A stretch of 64,000 nucleotides of DNA. Source: Streptomyces albireticuli (GTDB lineage: Bacteria > Actinomycetota > Actinomycetes > Streptomycetales > Streptomycetaceae). Below the pieces are notes generated by a model, which was not told the DNA's origin, ran no database searches, and was given only the letters and a program-made list of their open reading frames with translations. This document shows positions 36,666 to 44,328 of this stretch, piece by piece. The DNA is taken from positions 2,944,001 to 3,008,000 of the forward strand of contig NZ_CP021744.1 in assembly GCF_002192455.1 (NCBI RefSeq). The letters are read 5' to 3'. The position numbers were made by a program, and so were the translations under genes. The stretch's first letter is position 1; each line of letters starts with the position of its first letter.

Positions 36666-37019
36666 ATGACCACCTCCGCCGCTGGGCGACCACTCATCCC
36701 CGAGCCCCCGGCCACGGTTGCCGCCCTGCGGCAGGCCATCAGTCAGATCGCCCCTGCCGCGCTACCGGCCTTCACCCGGGAATTGGACCAGGCTGCCGAC
36801 CAGTCCCGGCAGGGCTCCGATCTGGCGCCGCTCCAGCGGTTCATCGCCCAGTGGGCCGTCTATGTCCACATCCAGCGCCGACCTGACCTGGCAGCGGACC
36901 TGCGCCGGTGGGAGGACATGGCCGAGTCGGGCGACGCGTCCCAGGCTCGGCGGGCCGCCTCCGAGATCGGGCGGATCCTGGACGAAGCCCACGCGGCCAC
37001 GGGCCTCGCCGCCCGGTGA
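36666..37019 (+). CDS. DUF6247-like protein, putative antitoxin-like partner
   Basis: This 117-residue helical protein (MTTSAAGRPLIPEPPATVAA) has a Pro-rich start, an acidic helical middle (ALPAFTRELDQAADQSRQGS) and a Trp/Tyr segment (RFIAQWAVYVHIQRRPDL). It resembles the family I know as DUF6247. It overlaps the next gene by GTGA, the classical layout of toxin-antitoxin pairs with the antitoxin first. Its identity as an antitoxin is inference from layout only. GGGAG precedes ATG 36666. Confidence 0.6.
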   Translation: MTTSAAGRPLIPEPPATVAALRQAISQIAPAALPAFTRELDQAADQSRQGSDLAPLQRFIAQWAVYVHIQRRPDLAADLRRWEDMAESGDASQARRAASEIGRILDEAHAATGLAAR

Positions 37020-37288
37020 GTCCGGACTGGCGATGGGAGTACGTCCCAGATCAAGATCACGTAGCGGGCGGTGCCCCCATTGCCGTGGTGGCGGAAGTAG
37101 AGCGTCTGGCCGGTCAGCTGGTCGAGCTCGCCGGTACGGGCGTCGATGTCAGCGACGTCGGCAACGGCCCCCGACCGGGCGGTCTACGCCGCATGGACGC
37201 CATCGGCGGCTGGTTCTACTTCCTGGTGACACCGCGCGACGCGCTGATCATCATCGTCCGCATCGTGCCCCCGTTCGACGTGCTGTAG
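37016..37288 (+). CDS. Putative RelE/ParE-like toxin-type protein, 90 residues
   Basis: This small protein starts at GTG 37016, overlapping the upstream stop. It has an N-terminal helical part (VVAEVERLAGQLVELAGTG) and a C-terminal beta part (GLRRMDAIGGWFYFLVTPRD, then ALIIIVRIVPP). The helix-helix-beta-sheet order, with a hydrophobic final strand after an Arg-rich one, is what RelE/ParE toxins show. I see no strict family motif. It is short, coupled and followed by a hairpin, so it forms a self-contained module with its partner. Confidence 0.5.
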   Translation: MSPDWRWEYVPDQDHVAGGAPIAVVAEVERLAGQLVELAGTGVDVSDVGNGPRPGGLRRMDAIGGWFYFLVTPRDALIIIVRIVPPFDVL

Positions 37289-37310
37289 CCCTCGTCGCTC
37301 CGAAGCGGCT

Positions 37311-37336
37311 CGGCGGTCACGGCCGTGGGACCGCCG
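37311..37336. terminator. Hairpin terminator
   Basis: The CGGCGGTC / GACCGCCG stem has an inner ACGGCCGT palindrome, between the convergent toxin-like and deaminase genes. Confidence 0.6.
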
Positions 37337-37440
37337 GGCCGTGAGGGGCGTGTCCCGGACGGACCGCTACATCTGCGAGCCCACCGCGCCCGCGTACCGT
37401 AAGCGGTCCATTCGTAGACCGCGCGCCCCGCCCCGGGAGT

Positions 37441-38070
37441 TCACCCCGGCACGGCACGGTACAGCGGATCCGTGAGGTCCGTCCGGATGTGGTGGGCCAG
37501 GGACGGGCGGGGCAGGGTCGAGCGGGCGACGATCTCGCCGAAGGGGACCCGCATCTGGGGGAAGCCCCTGGAGACCAGGTACGCGATGGACGTGCCGTAG
37601 GCGACGCCTCGCACCTCCGACCAGACGAGGGCGCCCGCGCACATCGGGCACGGTTCGGCCGTGCTCACCACGACACAGGGGCGCAGGGGGACACCCGCCG
37701 CGACGGCCTTGCGCAGAAGGTTCACCTCCGCGTGCGCCGTGACGTCGCCGCCCTCCGCGCTGTTGCCCGCGCCCAGCACGACGGAGCCGTCGGCCGGGTC
37801 GACCAGGACCGCTCCGAAAGGCCAGCGCGCCGCGCGCGCGTGGCCCACGGCGGCGGTCATGGCGTCGGCGACCGCGGCCCGCAGCCGTGGCGGCCAGTCG
37901 CCGTCCCAGCACTCCTCCCTCGCGGGGGAGTTCGCGACGGACCGGGCGCGCGCGGGCGGTGCCGTACCGAGCGCGCCTCCCACGGCCGAGGGTGCGACCG
38001 CCAGGGCCGTACCGCGCAGGAAACGCCGACGCGAAGCACCCGGCGAAGCGGGCGAAGCCGGAGAAGACAT
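37441..38070 (-). CDS. Tat-exported cytidine/guanine-deaminase-like zinc hydrolase
   Basis: This 209-residue protein has a twin-arginine-type signal (ASRRRFLRGTALAVAPSAVG, residues ~13-32). It is followed by a CDA-fold nucleoside/base deaminase domain (~55-200) with zinc motifs THAEVNLLRKA (His and catalytic Glu) and EPCPMCAGAL (two Cys ligands). Most relatives are cytosolic (guanine deaminase or TadA-like), and export of the enzyme is uncommon. The substrate is unknown. ATG 38070 is divergent from clpP3, with 226 bases between. Confidence 0.8.
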   Translation of the reverse strand: MSSPASPASPGASRRRFLRGTALAVAPSAVGGALGTAPPARARSVANSPAREECWDGDWPPRLRAAVADAMTAAVGHARAARWPFGAVLVDPADGSVVLGAGNSAEGGDVTAHAEVNLLRKAVAAGVPLRPCVVVSTAEPCPMCAGALVWSEVRGVAYGTSIAYLVSRGFPQMRVPFGEIVARSTLPRPSLAHHIRTDLTDPLYRAVPG

Positions 38071-38183
38071 ACGGCCATTCCAGCAACGTGACCCCCAACC
38101 GCCCGGACGGGCGCGCCCGTCCGCCCGTGGGCAGATATGTACGAGCCCTGCCCCGCCCTCCCCGCCGCACCGGAGGCCCCCGC

Positions 38184-38203
38184 TCTGCTCTCGGCAGATC
38201 TGC
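38184..38203. promoter_or_regulatory. Candidate PopR operator upstream of clpP3
   Basis: TCTGC-TCTCG-GCAGA (38184-38198) is an inverted repeat overlapping GCAGATCTGC (38194-38203), ~100 bases before the clpP3 start. PopR/ClgR-type regulators are known to bind palindromes in clpP promoters. I match this one by structure only. Confidence 0.45.
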
Positions 38204-38296
38204 TGCGGGCCGAGATCGCTCACGGCACGGCCCGCCCGGCCCGAAAGTGGAGGGACCCGCGGCGGACGGCAGCCGCACGACGACGAGGAGGGCCCC

Positions 38297-38950
38297 ATGT
38301 CAGCGCTCATCACAGGACCGGACGCGTATCTGCGCCCCCGCGCCTCCGAAGGCGACACCCCGTCGACGCGGTTCGACGACCACCTGGCGGCGCAGCTCCT
38401 CACCCAGCGGATCGTCGTCCTCGGCACCCAGGTCGACGAGGTCTCCGCCAACCGGGTCTGCGCCCAGCTGCTCCTGCTGTCCGCGGAGGACCCGCGCACC
38501 GACATCAGCCTCTACATCAACAGCCCGGGCGGCTCGGTCACGGCGGGCCTCGCGATCTACGACACGATGCGGCTGATCCCGAACGACGTCTCGACGCTGG
38601 CCATGGGATTCGCCGCCAGCATGGGGCAGTTCCTCCTCACCGTCGGCACGGCGGGCAAGCGCTTCGCCCTGCCGAACGCGCGGATCATGATGCACCAGCC
38701 CTCGGCCGGCATCGGCGGGACCGCCGCCGACATCGCGATCCAGGCGGAGAACCTGGAGTTCACCAAGCGGGCCGTCGAGCGCATCACCGCCGAGCACACC
38801 GGCCAGACCCCGGAGACGATCTCCCGCGACGGCGACCGCGACCGGTGGTTCACGGCCCAGCAGGCCAAGGAATACGGCATGGTCGACCGCGTCGTCGAGT
38901 CCCTGGAGGACGTCCGGCCGGCCGGCACGAAGCGACGGATCGGACTCTGA
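38297..38950 (+). CDS. clpP3: ATP-dependent Clp protease proteolytic subunit (ClpP3 type)
   Basis: This 217-residue serine protease subunit forms tetradecameric barrels with Clp ATPases. The catalytic Ser108 (GFAASMGQF), His133 ([11 protein letters not shown]) and an Asp in [12 protein letters not shown] are all present. It is the first gene of a two-gene operon with a second clpP 3 bases later, and a PopR-type regulator lies convergently downstream. That is the Streptomyces clpP3-clpP4-popR arrangement, a back-up system induced when the main ClpP1P2 fails. GAGGAGG lies 4-5 bases before ATG 38297. Confidence 0.92.
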   Translation: MSALITGPDAYLRPRASEGDTPSTRFDDHLAAQLLTQRIVVLGTQVDEVSANRVCAQLLLLSAEDPRTDISLYINSPGGSVTAGLAIYDTMRLIPNDVSTLAMGFAASMGQFLLTVGTAGKRFALPNARIMMHQPSAGIGGTAADIAIQAENLEFTKRAVERITAEHTGQTPETISRDGDRDRWFTAQQAKEYGMVDRVVESLEDVRPAGTKRRIGL

Positions 38951-38952
38951 CG

Positions 38953-39561
38953 ATGAGCCAGTACACCATTCCCACGGTCGTCGAGCGCACCCAGCAGGGC
39001 GAGCGGGCGTACGACGTCTTCAGCCGGCTGCTGTCGGAGCGGATCATCTTCCTCGGCACGGAGATCGACGACGGCGTCGCGAACGTCGTCATCGCGCAGC
39101 TGCTCCACCTGGAGTCGTCCAGCCCGGAGAGCGAGATCGCGATCTACATCAACTCGCCGGGCGGCTCGTTCACCTCGCTCATGGCGATCTACGACACGAT
39201 GACCTTCGTCGGCTCGCCGATCTCGACGTTCTGCGTCGGCCAGGCGGCCTCGACGGCGGCGGTGCTCCTGGCGGGCGGGGACCCCGGCCGGCGGTTCGTC
39301 CTCGAACACTCGCGGGTGCTGCTGGGGCAGCCGTCGAGCGGCGGGCGGCAGGGGACGGTCTCCGACCTCACCCTCCAGGCGAAGGAGATGCTCCGGATCC
39401 GCTCGGAGGTCGAGGAGGTGCTGTCCCGGCACACCCCCCACGACGTCGCGACGCTCCGCGCGGACATGGACCGCGACAAGGTCTTCACCGCGCACGAGGC
39501 GGTGTCCTACGGGCTCGCCGACGCGGTGCTCAGCCGGCGGGACCTCGCCGCCCGCCGCTGA
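38953..39561 (+). CDS. clpP4: Clp protease subunit (ClpP4 type) lacking the catalytic His
   Basis: This 202-residue ClpP-fold protein starts 2 bases after the clpP3 stop. The nucleophile region [10 protein letters not shown] keeps Ser100. At the histidine position the sequence is [12 protein letters not shown], with Gly125 where His should stand, so the triad is broken. It probably acts as a structural or regulatory ring partner of ClpP3 in a heteromeric barrel. The late region [20 protein letters not shown] is normal for the family. Confidence 0.92.
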   Translation: MSQYTIPTVVERTQQGERAYDVFSRLLSERIIFLGTEIDDGVANVVIAQLLHLESSSPESEIAIYINSPGGSFTSLMAIYDTMTFVGSPISTFCVGQAASTAAVLLAGGDPGRRFVLEHSRVLLGQPSSGGRQGTVSDLTLQAKEMLRIRSEVEEVLSRHTPHDVATLRADMDRDKVFTAHEAVSYGLADAVLSRRDLAARR

Positions 39562-39581
39562 CCGCGCCCTCGGGCGCGCGT

Positions 39582-39619
39582 GGGCGGCCGTCGCCCCACG
39601 GGGGAGGCGACGGCCGCCC
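39582..39619. terminator. Bidirectional hairpin terminator
   Basis: There is a 14-bp perfect stem (arm GGGCGGCCGTCGCC) with a 10-base loop, between convergent clpP4 and popR. Confidence 0.8.
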
Positions 39620-39623
39620 GCGG

Positions 39624-40079
39624 TCATGCCGCGAGCCGCACCTCGCCCTGCCGCGAGACCGCCGACGCACCGCCGTAGCGGGCAGTCGGCGCGGAGCGGA
39701 CCGAGCGGAGGGAGCGTGCCGGGGCGACCGGGGCGACGGCGGTACGGGTCCTGGCCGCGCGCGCCGCGCCGAGGCGGGCGAGCTCCTCCTGCGCGAGGGC
39801 GAGGAGATCGGCCAGCCCGAGGCCGAGGGCCTGCGCGGCGGCGGCGAGGACCTCGGACGAGGCCTCCTTACGGCCGCGCTCGACCTCGGAGAGGTAGGGC
39901 ATCGAGATCCGGCCCGCGTCGGCGACGTCCTTGAGCGTGCGTTCCTGCGCGAGGCGTTCCCGGCGCAGCACGTCACCGACGACGTCCCGCCAGAGCGGCT
40001 CCTTGGCCGCGGGGGCCGGGTGCTCCGCGGCGGGGCACAGGGGGACGACGCGGGCTTGGTTCGGCGCGTGGGTGCTCAC
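39624..40079 (-). CDS. popR: PopR/ClgR-type XRE regulator of clp genes
   Basis: This 151-residue activator has an XRE helix-turn-helix (RRERLAQERTLKDVADAGRI then MPYLSEVERGRKEASSEVLA) typical of the ClgR/PopR group that activates clpP promoters. Its C terminus ends in LAA. In this group C-terminal alanines make the regulator a substrate of ClpP1P2, so it accumulates only when that protease is impaired. Convergent placement after clpP3-clpP4 supports the name. The GTG start at 40079 has GAGAGG directly adjacent, so initiation may be atypical. Confidence 0.83.
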   Translation of the reverse strand: MSTHAPNQARVVPLCPAAEHPAPAAKEPLWRDVVGDVLRRERLAQERTLKDVADAGRISMPYLSEVERGRKEASSEVLAAAAQALGLGLADLLALAQEELARLGAARAARTRTAVAPVAPARSLRSVRSAPTARYGGASAVSRQGEVRLAA

Positions 40080-40176
40080 CCTCTCAGAGTAGGAGCGCCA
40101 CGCCCGGCCGGGGGCCAACGGCGTTCTGCCCCCGGCGAAATCAGGGCGGGCGTCCCGCCGGCACCCGCCCGGCCGG

Positions 40177-40473
40177 CTACATCCGGTCGACCGCCTGCTT
40201 CGCCTCCTTCAGATCGGCGCCCGTGATCTCCCGGTAGGCCGCGATCGCCTGGATCTTCTTGCCGTCCCTCAGGAGCGCGCCCACGCGCTCCAGCTCGGGC
40301 GCCCGGCCGGCCTCCGCCTGGGCGATGCCCATGTGCCGCAGGATCAGGTCCGTCTTGCGGTCGAGCTCCCCGAGCCTGCGGTCCAGCCGCTTGAGCCGGC
40401 GCTCCTGGACCGAACTCAGCGCGGCGAAGAACGGGATGAGCACGAGGAGGGCCAGATACACGGCTATGTCCAT
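40177..40473 (-). CDS. Membrane-anchored protein with ribosomal L7/L12 C-terminal-like domain
   Basis: This 98-residue protein has an N-terminal membrane helix (DIAVYLALLVLIPFFAAL), a short coiled-coil segment (ERRLKRLDRRLGELDRKTDL) and a C-terminal domain. That domain (GKKIQAIAAYREITGADLKE) is the recurring L7/L12-like element found in small actinobacterial proteins. Function is unknown. Translation-factor binding at the membrane is speculation. Confidence 0.75.
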   Translation of the reverse strand: MDIAVYLALLVLIPFFAALSSVQERRLKRLDRRLGELDRKTDLILRHMGIAQAEAGRAPELERVGALLRDGKKIQAIAAYREITGADLKEAKQAVDRM

Positions 40474-40572
40474 GACACGCGATCGTAGCGAGGGCCGGGC
40501 GGACGGCACCCTGTCGTGTTCCCTGGCGCCCCGCCGTCTTTCCTGGCGCCCTCCTCTGTTCCCTTGCCGCCC

Positions 40573-41139
40573 TCATCTCCGGTAAGCGACGAAGCGGAAA
40601 CTCCCCTTCCCGACGCTGACTTCACAGTCGTCGAAGCCCGCCGCCCGCAGCCGCCCCTCCAGCGTCTCCGGCGGTACGGGCACACAGGTGTCGCCGAGGT
40701 GGATCAGCCGGAAGCCCCAGTTGCTGAGGGCGTCGCACCCCGTGAAGAAGCCGCCGGGCCGCAGGACCCGGCGGGCCTCGGCGAAGAGCCGGTCCTGGGC
40801 GCGGGGCGACGGGACGTGGTGGAGCATGGTGAAGCAGGCGACGGAGTCGAACCGCCCGTCGGGCAGCGGCAGCGCGCTGCCGTCGGCGTGCCGGACGTCC
40901 GCCCGGTCACCGAACTCCCGCCGCAGCCGGGCCGCGTAGGAGGCGTCGGCCTCGGCGAGCGTCAGCCGGGAGACCTTGGGCAGCAGGACGCGTGTGGTGG
41001 CGCCGTAACCCGGCCCGATCTCCAGCGTGTCGGGGCCGAGCGTGACCCCTTCGAGGGCCCAGGGCAGCAGTTCGTCCTCGATCGCGCGCGCCCACTTGTC
41101 AGAGGCGCACAGACGGCGGTGAATGAAGTTCATCGGCAT
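40573..41139 (-). CDS. Class I SAM-dependent methyltransferase
   Basis: This 188-residue protein has a Rossmann methyltransferase fold. Motif I is LEIGPGYGATTRVLL, the acidic strand-2 end is LTLAEADASYA, motif II region is HADGSALPLPDGRFDSVACF, and LRPGGFFTG follows. The substrate is unknown. It is divergent from an AraC gene with only 54 bases between starts, so that regulator probably controls it. Confidence 0.85.
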   Translation of the reverse strand: MPMNFIHRRLCASDKWARAIEDELLPWALEGVTLGPDTLEIGPGYGATTRVLLPKVSRLTLAEADASYAARLRREFGDRADVRHADGSALPLPDGRFDSVACFTMLHHVPSPRAQDRLFAEARRVLRPGGFFTGCDALSNWGFRLIHLGDTCVPVPPETLEGRLRAAGFDDCEVSVGKGSFRFVAYRR

Positions 41140-41193
41140 GCTTCGAGGCTAGGAAGATGGGCGGGTGTCGGATACGGGCCAGGGGGTCAACTG

Positions 41194-42297
41194 ATGTCGC
41201 TGAACGGACACGTGGGGGACGGACGGGATGCGAGCGGCCGCCCCGGGGACGGGCGGACGACGCCGGGACGGGCGCCCGGCGCGCGGCCTCGCACCGGGCG
41301 GCTGACCGACGAGCCGGGGACGGGCGACCGGACAGCCGGCGAGGCGCCCGGCGCGGGCCGGGCCACCGACGAGTTGGGGACGGGCGGCCGGACGCCCTAC
41401 GGGCCACAGCAGGCCGGACAGGTCACCGACGAACCACAGCCGGACAGCCCGACACCCCCCGGGCCGCCACGCGCCGTGCGCGGAGCCTCCGACGGACCGC
41501 CGCCACCCGCGCACTCCTCCCACGGCCACCTCGTCGCCCCTCTCGGCAGCGCCATCGCCGTCGGCAGCTTCCCCCTCGACGGCGGCGAGTGGTTCGCCCG
41601 TCACGAGCACGGCGCCCATCAGCTCGCCTGGGCGCCCCACGGCGTCCTCGCCGTGCAGGCCGCCGGACGCACCTGGGTGCTGCCCTCCACCGTCGCCCTC
41701 TGGATCCCGGCCGGGGTGCCGCACGCCACGGGGGCGACCTCCGCCGCCCTGCTCCGCAGCCTCTACTTCTGGCCGGACCGCTGCCCGGTCTCCTGGGACG
41801 AGCCCCAGGTCGTCGCCATGTCCGGACTGCTGCGCGAGCTCATCGGACACCTCGCGCAGGGCGCCGACCGTATCCCGGCCGACGCCCGGCTCCGCGCCGA
41901 GAGCGTCGTCCTCGACCTGCTGCGCCCGGTGTCCGTGACGACCGTCCGTGCCCCGGACCCCACGGACCCCCGCGCCCGCCGCGTCGCGGAGGCCCTCCGC
42001 GCCGACCCGTCCGACGGCCGGACGCTGACGGAGTGGGGAGCGGTCGTGGGCGCCAGCGCGCGGACGCTCGCCCGGGCGTTCGTCTCCGGCACGGGCCTGA
42101 CCTACGGGCAGTGGCGCGCCCAGCTGCGCCTCCAGGCGGCGATGCCGCTGCTGGCGGCGGGGGCGACGGTGTCGTCGGTGGCGCGGCGGGTGGGGTACGG
42201 GTCGCCGAGCGCGTTCGTGGCGGCGTTCCGCCGGGGGGTGGGGGTGGCGCCGGGGACGTACTTCGCGCGGGCGGGTGGGGAGGGGGTGGGGCGGTGA
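41194..42297 (+). CDS. AraC-family regulator with cupin sensor and disordered N-terminal repeats
   Basis: This 367-residue regulator has a cupin-type sensor (~113-215, FARHEHGAHQLAWAPHG) and two C-terminal helix-turn-helix motifs (ALRADPSDGRTLTEWGAVVG and SVARRVGYGSPSAFVAAFRR). The first ~105 residues are a disordered Gly/Arg/Thr/Pro-rich region with reiterated TDE-GTG-RT units, not usual for the family, so the true start could be further in. AGGGGG precedes ATG 41194. The likely target is the divergent methyltransferase gene. Confidence 0.83.
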   Translation: MSLNGHVGDGRDASGRPGDGRTTPGRAPGARPRTGRLTDEPGTGDRTAGEAPGAGRATDELGTGGRTPYGPQQAGQVTDEPQPDSPTPPGPPRAVRGASDGPPPPAHSSHGHLVAPLGSAIAVGSFPLDGGEWFARHEHGAHQLAWAPHGVLAVQAAGRTWVLPSTVALWIPAGVPHATGATSAALLRSLYFWPDRCPVSWDEPQVVAMSGLLRELIGHLAQGADRIPADARLRAESVVLDLLRPVSVTTVRAPDPTDPRARRVAEALRADPSDGRTLTEWGAVVGASARTLARAFVSGTGLTYGQWRAQLRLQAAMPLLAAGATVSSVARRVGYGSPSAFVAAFRRGVGVAPGTYFARAGGEGVGR

Positions 42298-42309
42298 GGG
42301 AGGGGTGCG

Positions 42310-42511
42310 GGGCGGGGCCGCTGCGCGGGGCCTTGTCCTCGTACCCGCCCCTTCCCGGAACCGGGGGCAAGCCCCCGGACCCCGGGTCCTCAAGCGCCGG
42401 ACGGGCTGATTTCAGCCCGTCCGGGGGCACCTCCCAGCGGTAGCTGGGGGAGCTTGAGGACATTCGGGAAGGGGCGGGGTGGGGAAAAGGCCCCGCGCAG
42501 CGGCCCCGCCC
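42310..42511. repeat. Composite palindromic intergenic element 1, with 25-bp terminal inverted repeats
   Basis: The outer arms (42310-42334 and 42487-42511) are perfect inverted repeats of 25 bases. Inside lie further nested palindromes: a GACGGGCTGATTTCAGCCCGTC stem-loop and the CAGCTACCGCTGG-type unit (42423-42453) shared with two other sites. The gap between araC and the DUF2786 gene is entirely this element. It is probably a MITE/REP-like repeat that can also act as a bidirectional terminator. Confidence 0.75.
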
Positions 42512-42520
42512 ACGCGCCCG

Positions 42521-43789
42521 TCACCGCAACCGCGCCGCGTCCGCCGCCGCTTCCCCCCGCGCCCACCCCTCCGCGTCGCGCCCCTTCAGCCGGTGCGACG
42601 TCGTCGTCGGGAACATCCGCTCCGCCGACTCCCCCACCGCCACGTCCCGCGCCGCCAGCACCGGCAGCACCTCCGCCGGAGCCGTGGCGGCACCGGCGCC
42701 GCCGCCCGCCGCCTCCGCCACGACGGCCGCCGCCGTCGCCGCGAGGCGGTCGCGGATGCGGGCCGCGTAGGCGATGAGGAAGGACTGGCGGAAGTCGCGT
42801 GTGCGGCGCGAGCGGCCGCGCGCGTGGTGGTCGTCGCCCGCGCGCCGCATCGCCGTCGTGGCCTGCACCAGCAGCGACGTGTACATCAGCTCCACCAGCT
42901 CCAGGTCCGCCTCGAAGCCGACGACCGTGGAGAAGTCGAACTCGCTCGACCACACCGACCGGCAGTGGTTCGCCTCCGCGACCGCGTCGAGGAGCAGGGC
43001 CTTCGCGGCCTCGTACGGGCCCTCGACGCCGATCCGCCAGGCCCCGGGGCCGTCCACGGGCTCCGTCGCGTGGGCGGCGAGCAGCGCCTCGTCCAGGGAG
43101 TAGCGGGCCATGAGCTCCTGGGCCTTCGCGGACAGCGCCTCGGCCTCCTCCGCGAACTCCGTCGACTCCGCCTTCGCCAGCAGCGCCCGGATCCGCGTGA
43201 GCATCCTCGGCTCCACGGCGACGGCGGGACGGCCCGTCCCCGCGCCGCCCACCGGGCGGGCCGCGCCCGGCAGCGGCCCCGCCGCGCCGATCCGCGGCAG
43301 CGAGCCGATCAGCCGGAGCGCGCCCAGGCCGCACGCGGCCGCCTCGAACCGGCTCAGCCGCTCACGCCCCGCGAAGCCCTCCAGGAACGCCTCGTCCGCC
43401 TCCCACCACACCCGGGCCTCCAGCTCGGCCAGCTGGGCCGCCCAGCGGCCGGAGAGCGTCTCCGGGGCGTAGCGCCACGCCTCCGCGGCCACGGCGTCCA
43501 CGGTGAAGCGCAGCTCGGCGGCGGTCAGCTCCCGCCGTACGAGCCTGACGACGTCCGCGGGCTGCCAGCCGCCCTCCCAGGCGCGCCGTACGACCTTCTC
43601 CGCCGCGCGCAGCAGGGCACGGCTGACGGCCGCGGGCCCCGCCGGATCCGCCGTAAGGCCGGAGGCGGCGGCGTAGAGGGCGTCGTCGAGGTCGCCGGCG
43701 GGCCGGGCCCGCAGATCGGCCAGGGCCGCCTCCACGGCGGCCAGCGGGCCGGCGTCCTCGGGTCGCTGCCGGCTGCTGCGCTTGCCCAC
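42521..43789 (-). CDS. DUF2786-domain protein
   Basis: This 422-residue protein has an N-terminal helical region of unknown type (~1-185). The DUF2786 signature (RIRALLAKAESTEFAEEAEA then AKAQELMARYSLDEAL) sits at ~200-240, and a SprT-like or helical tail with no metal motif follows. Family members are widespread but uncharacterised. The start is GTG 43789. The genes on both sides are separated from it by repeat elements. Confidence 0.82.
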   Translation of the reverse strand: MGKRSSRQRPEDAGPLAAVEAALADLRARPAGDLDDALYAAASGLTADPAGPAAVSRALLRAAEKVVRRAWEGGWQPADVVRLVRRELTAAELRFTVDAVAAEAWRYAPETLSGRWAAQLAELEARVWWEADEAFLEGFAGRERLSRFEAAACGLGALRLIGSLPRIGAAGPLPGAARPVGGAGTGRPAVAVEPRMLTRIRALLAKAESTEFAEEAEALSAKAQELMARYSLDEALLAAHATEPVDGPGAWRIGVEGPYEAAKALLLDAVAEANHCRSVWSSEFDFSTVVGFEADLELVELMYTSLLVQATTAMRRAGDDHHARGRSRRTRDFRQSFLIAYAARIRDRLAATAAAVVAEAAGGGAGAATAPAEVLPVLAARDVAVGESAERMFPTTTSHRLKGRDAEGWARGEAAADAARLR

Positions 43790-43942
43790 GGGTGTCTGTG
43801 CTCCTCGGGTGGTTCGGGGCCCGCGGTCGTCCGTGCGGGTGTTCCTATTGTCCCGGAGGGGGTGGGGGGCGGCGTGGTGGCTGTACGGGGTGGCCTGGCG
43901 GCCGTGCGTGGCGGGGGGCGGGATGCGCCTGCGGCGGGCCTG

Positions 43943-44112
43943 TTCCCCAGCCCCGCCCCTTCCCGTAACCGGGGGCTCCGCCCCCGGGCCCCCGTTCCGC
44001 GCTGACGCGCGGTGTCCTCAAACGCCGGACGGGCTGAATTTCAGCCCGTCCGGCGTTTGAGGACCGGGGTCCGGGGCGGAGCCCCGGTTCGGGAAGGGGC
44101 GGGGCTGGGGAA
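43943..44112. repeat. Composite palindromic intergenic element 2, with a 51-base perfect palindrome
   Basis: The outer 23-base arms (43943-43965, 44090-44112) are perfectly inverted. At the centre, 44014-44064 is a perfect palindrome of two 25-base arms around one T (it begins GTCCTCAAACGCCGGACGGG). The surrounding non-coding stretch 43790-44328 contains no gene that I can support. Confidence 0.78.
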
Positions 44113-44328
44113 AAAGCCCCGCGCAGCGGCCACCCCGCACCCCCCACGTCACCCGGAAGAGCCTGCCCACCCCACCCCCACCGCCCCCTCCAGACGTACC
44201 CCCCCACCCTCCCGTTGACGCCCAAACACAAAGCGCAAGAACAACAACCCGAAAACGCCGAACGGCGACCCGCACACCCCGTGCGAGCCGCCACCCAGCG
44301 GAAAACCAGCGGAAAAGAAAGCTCAGGC

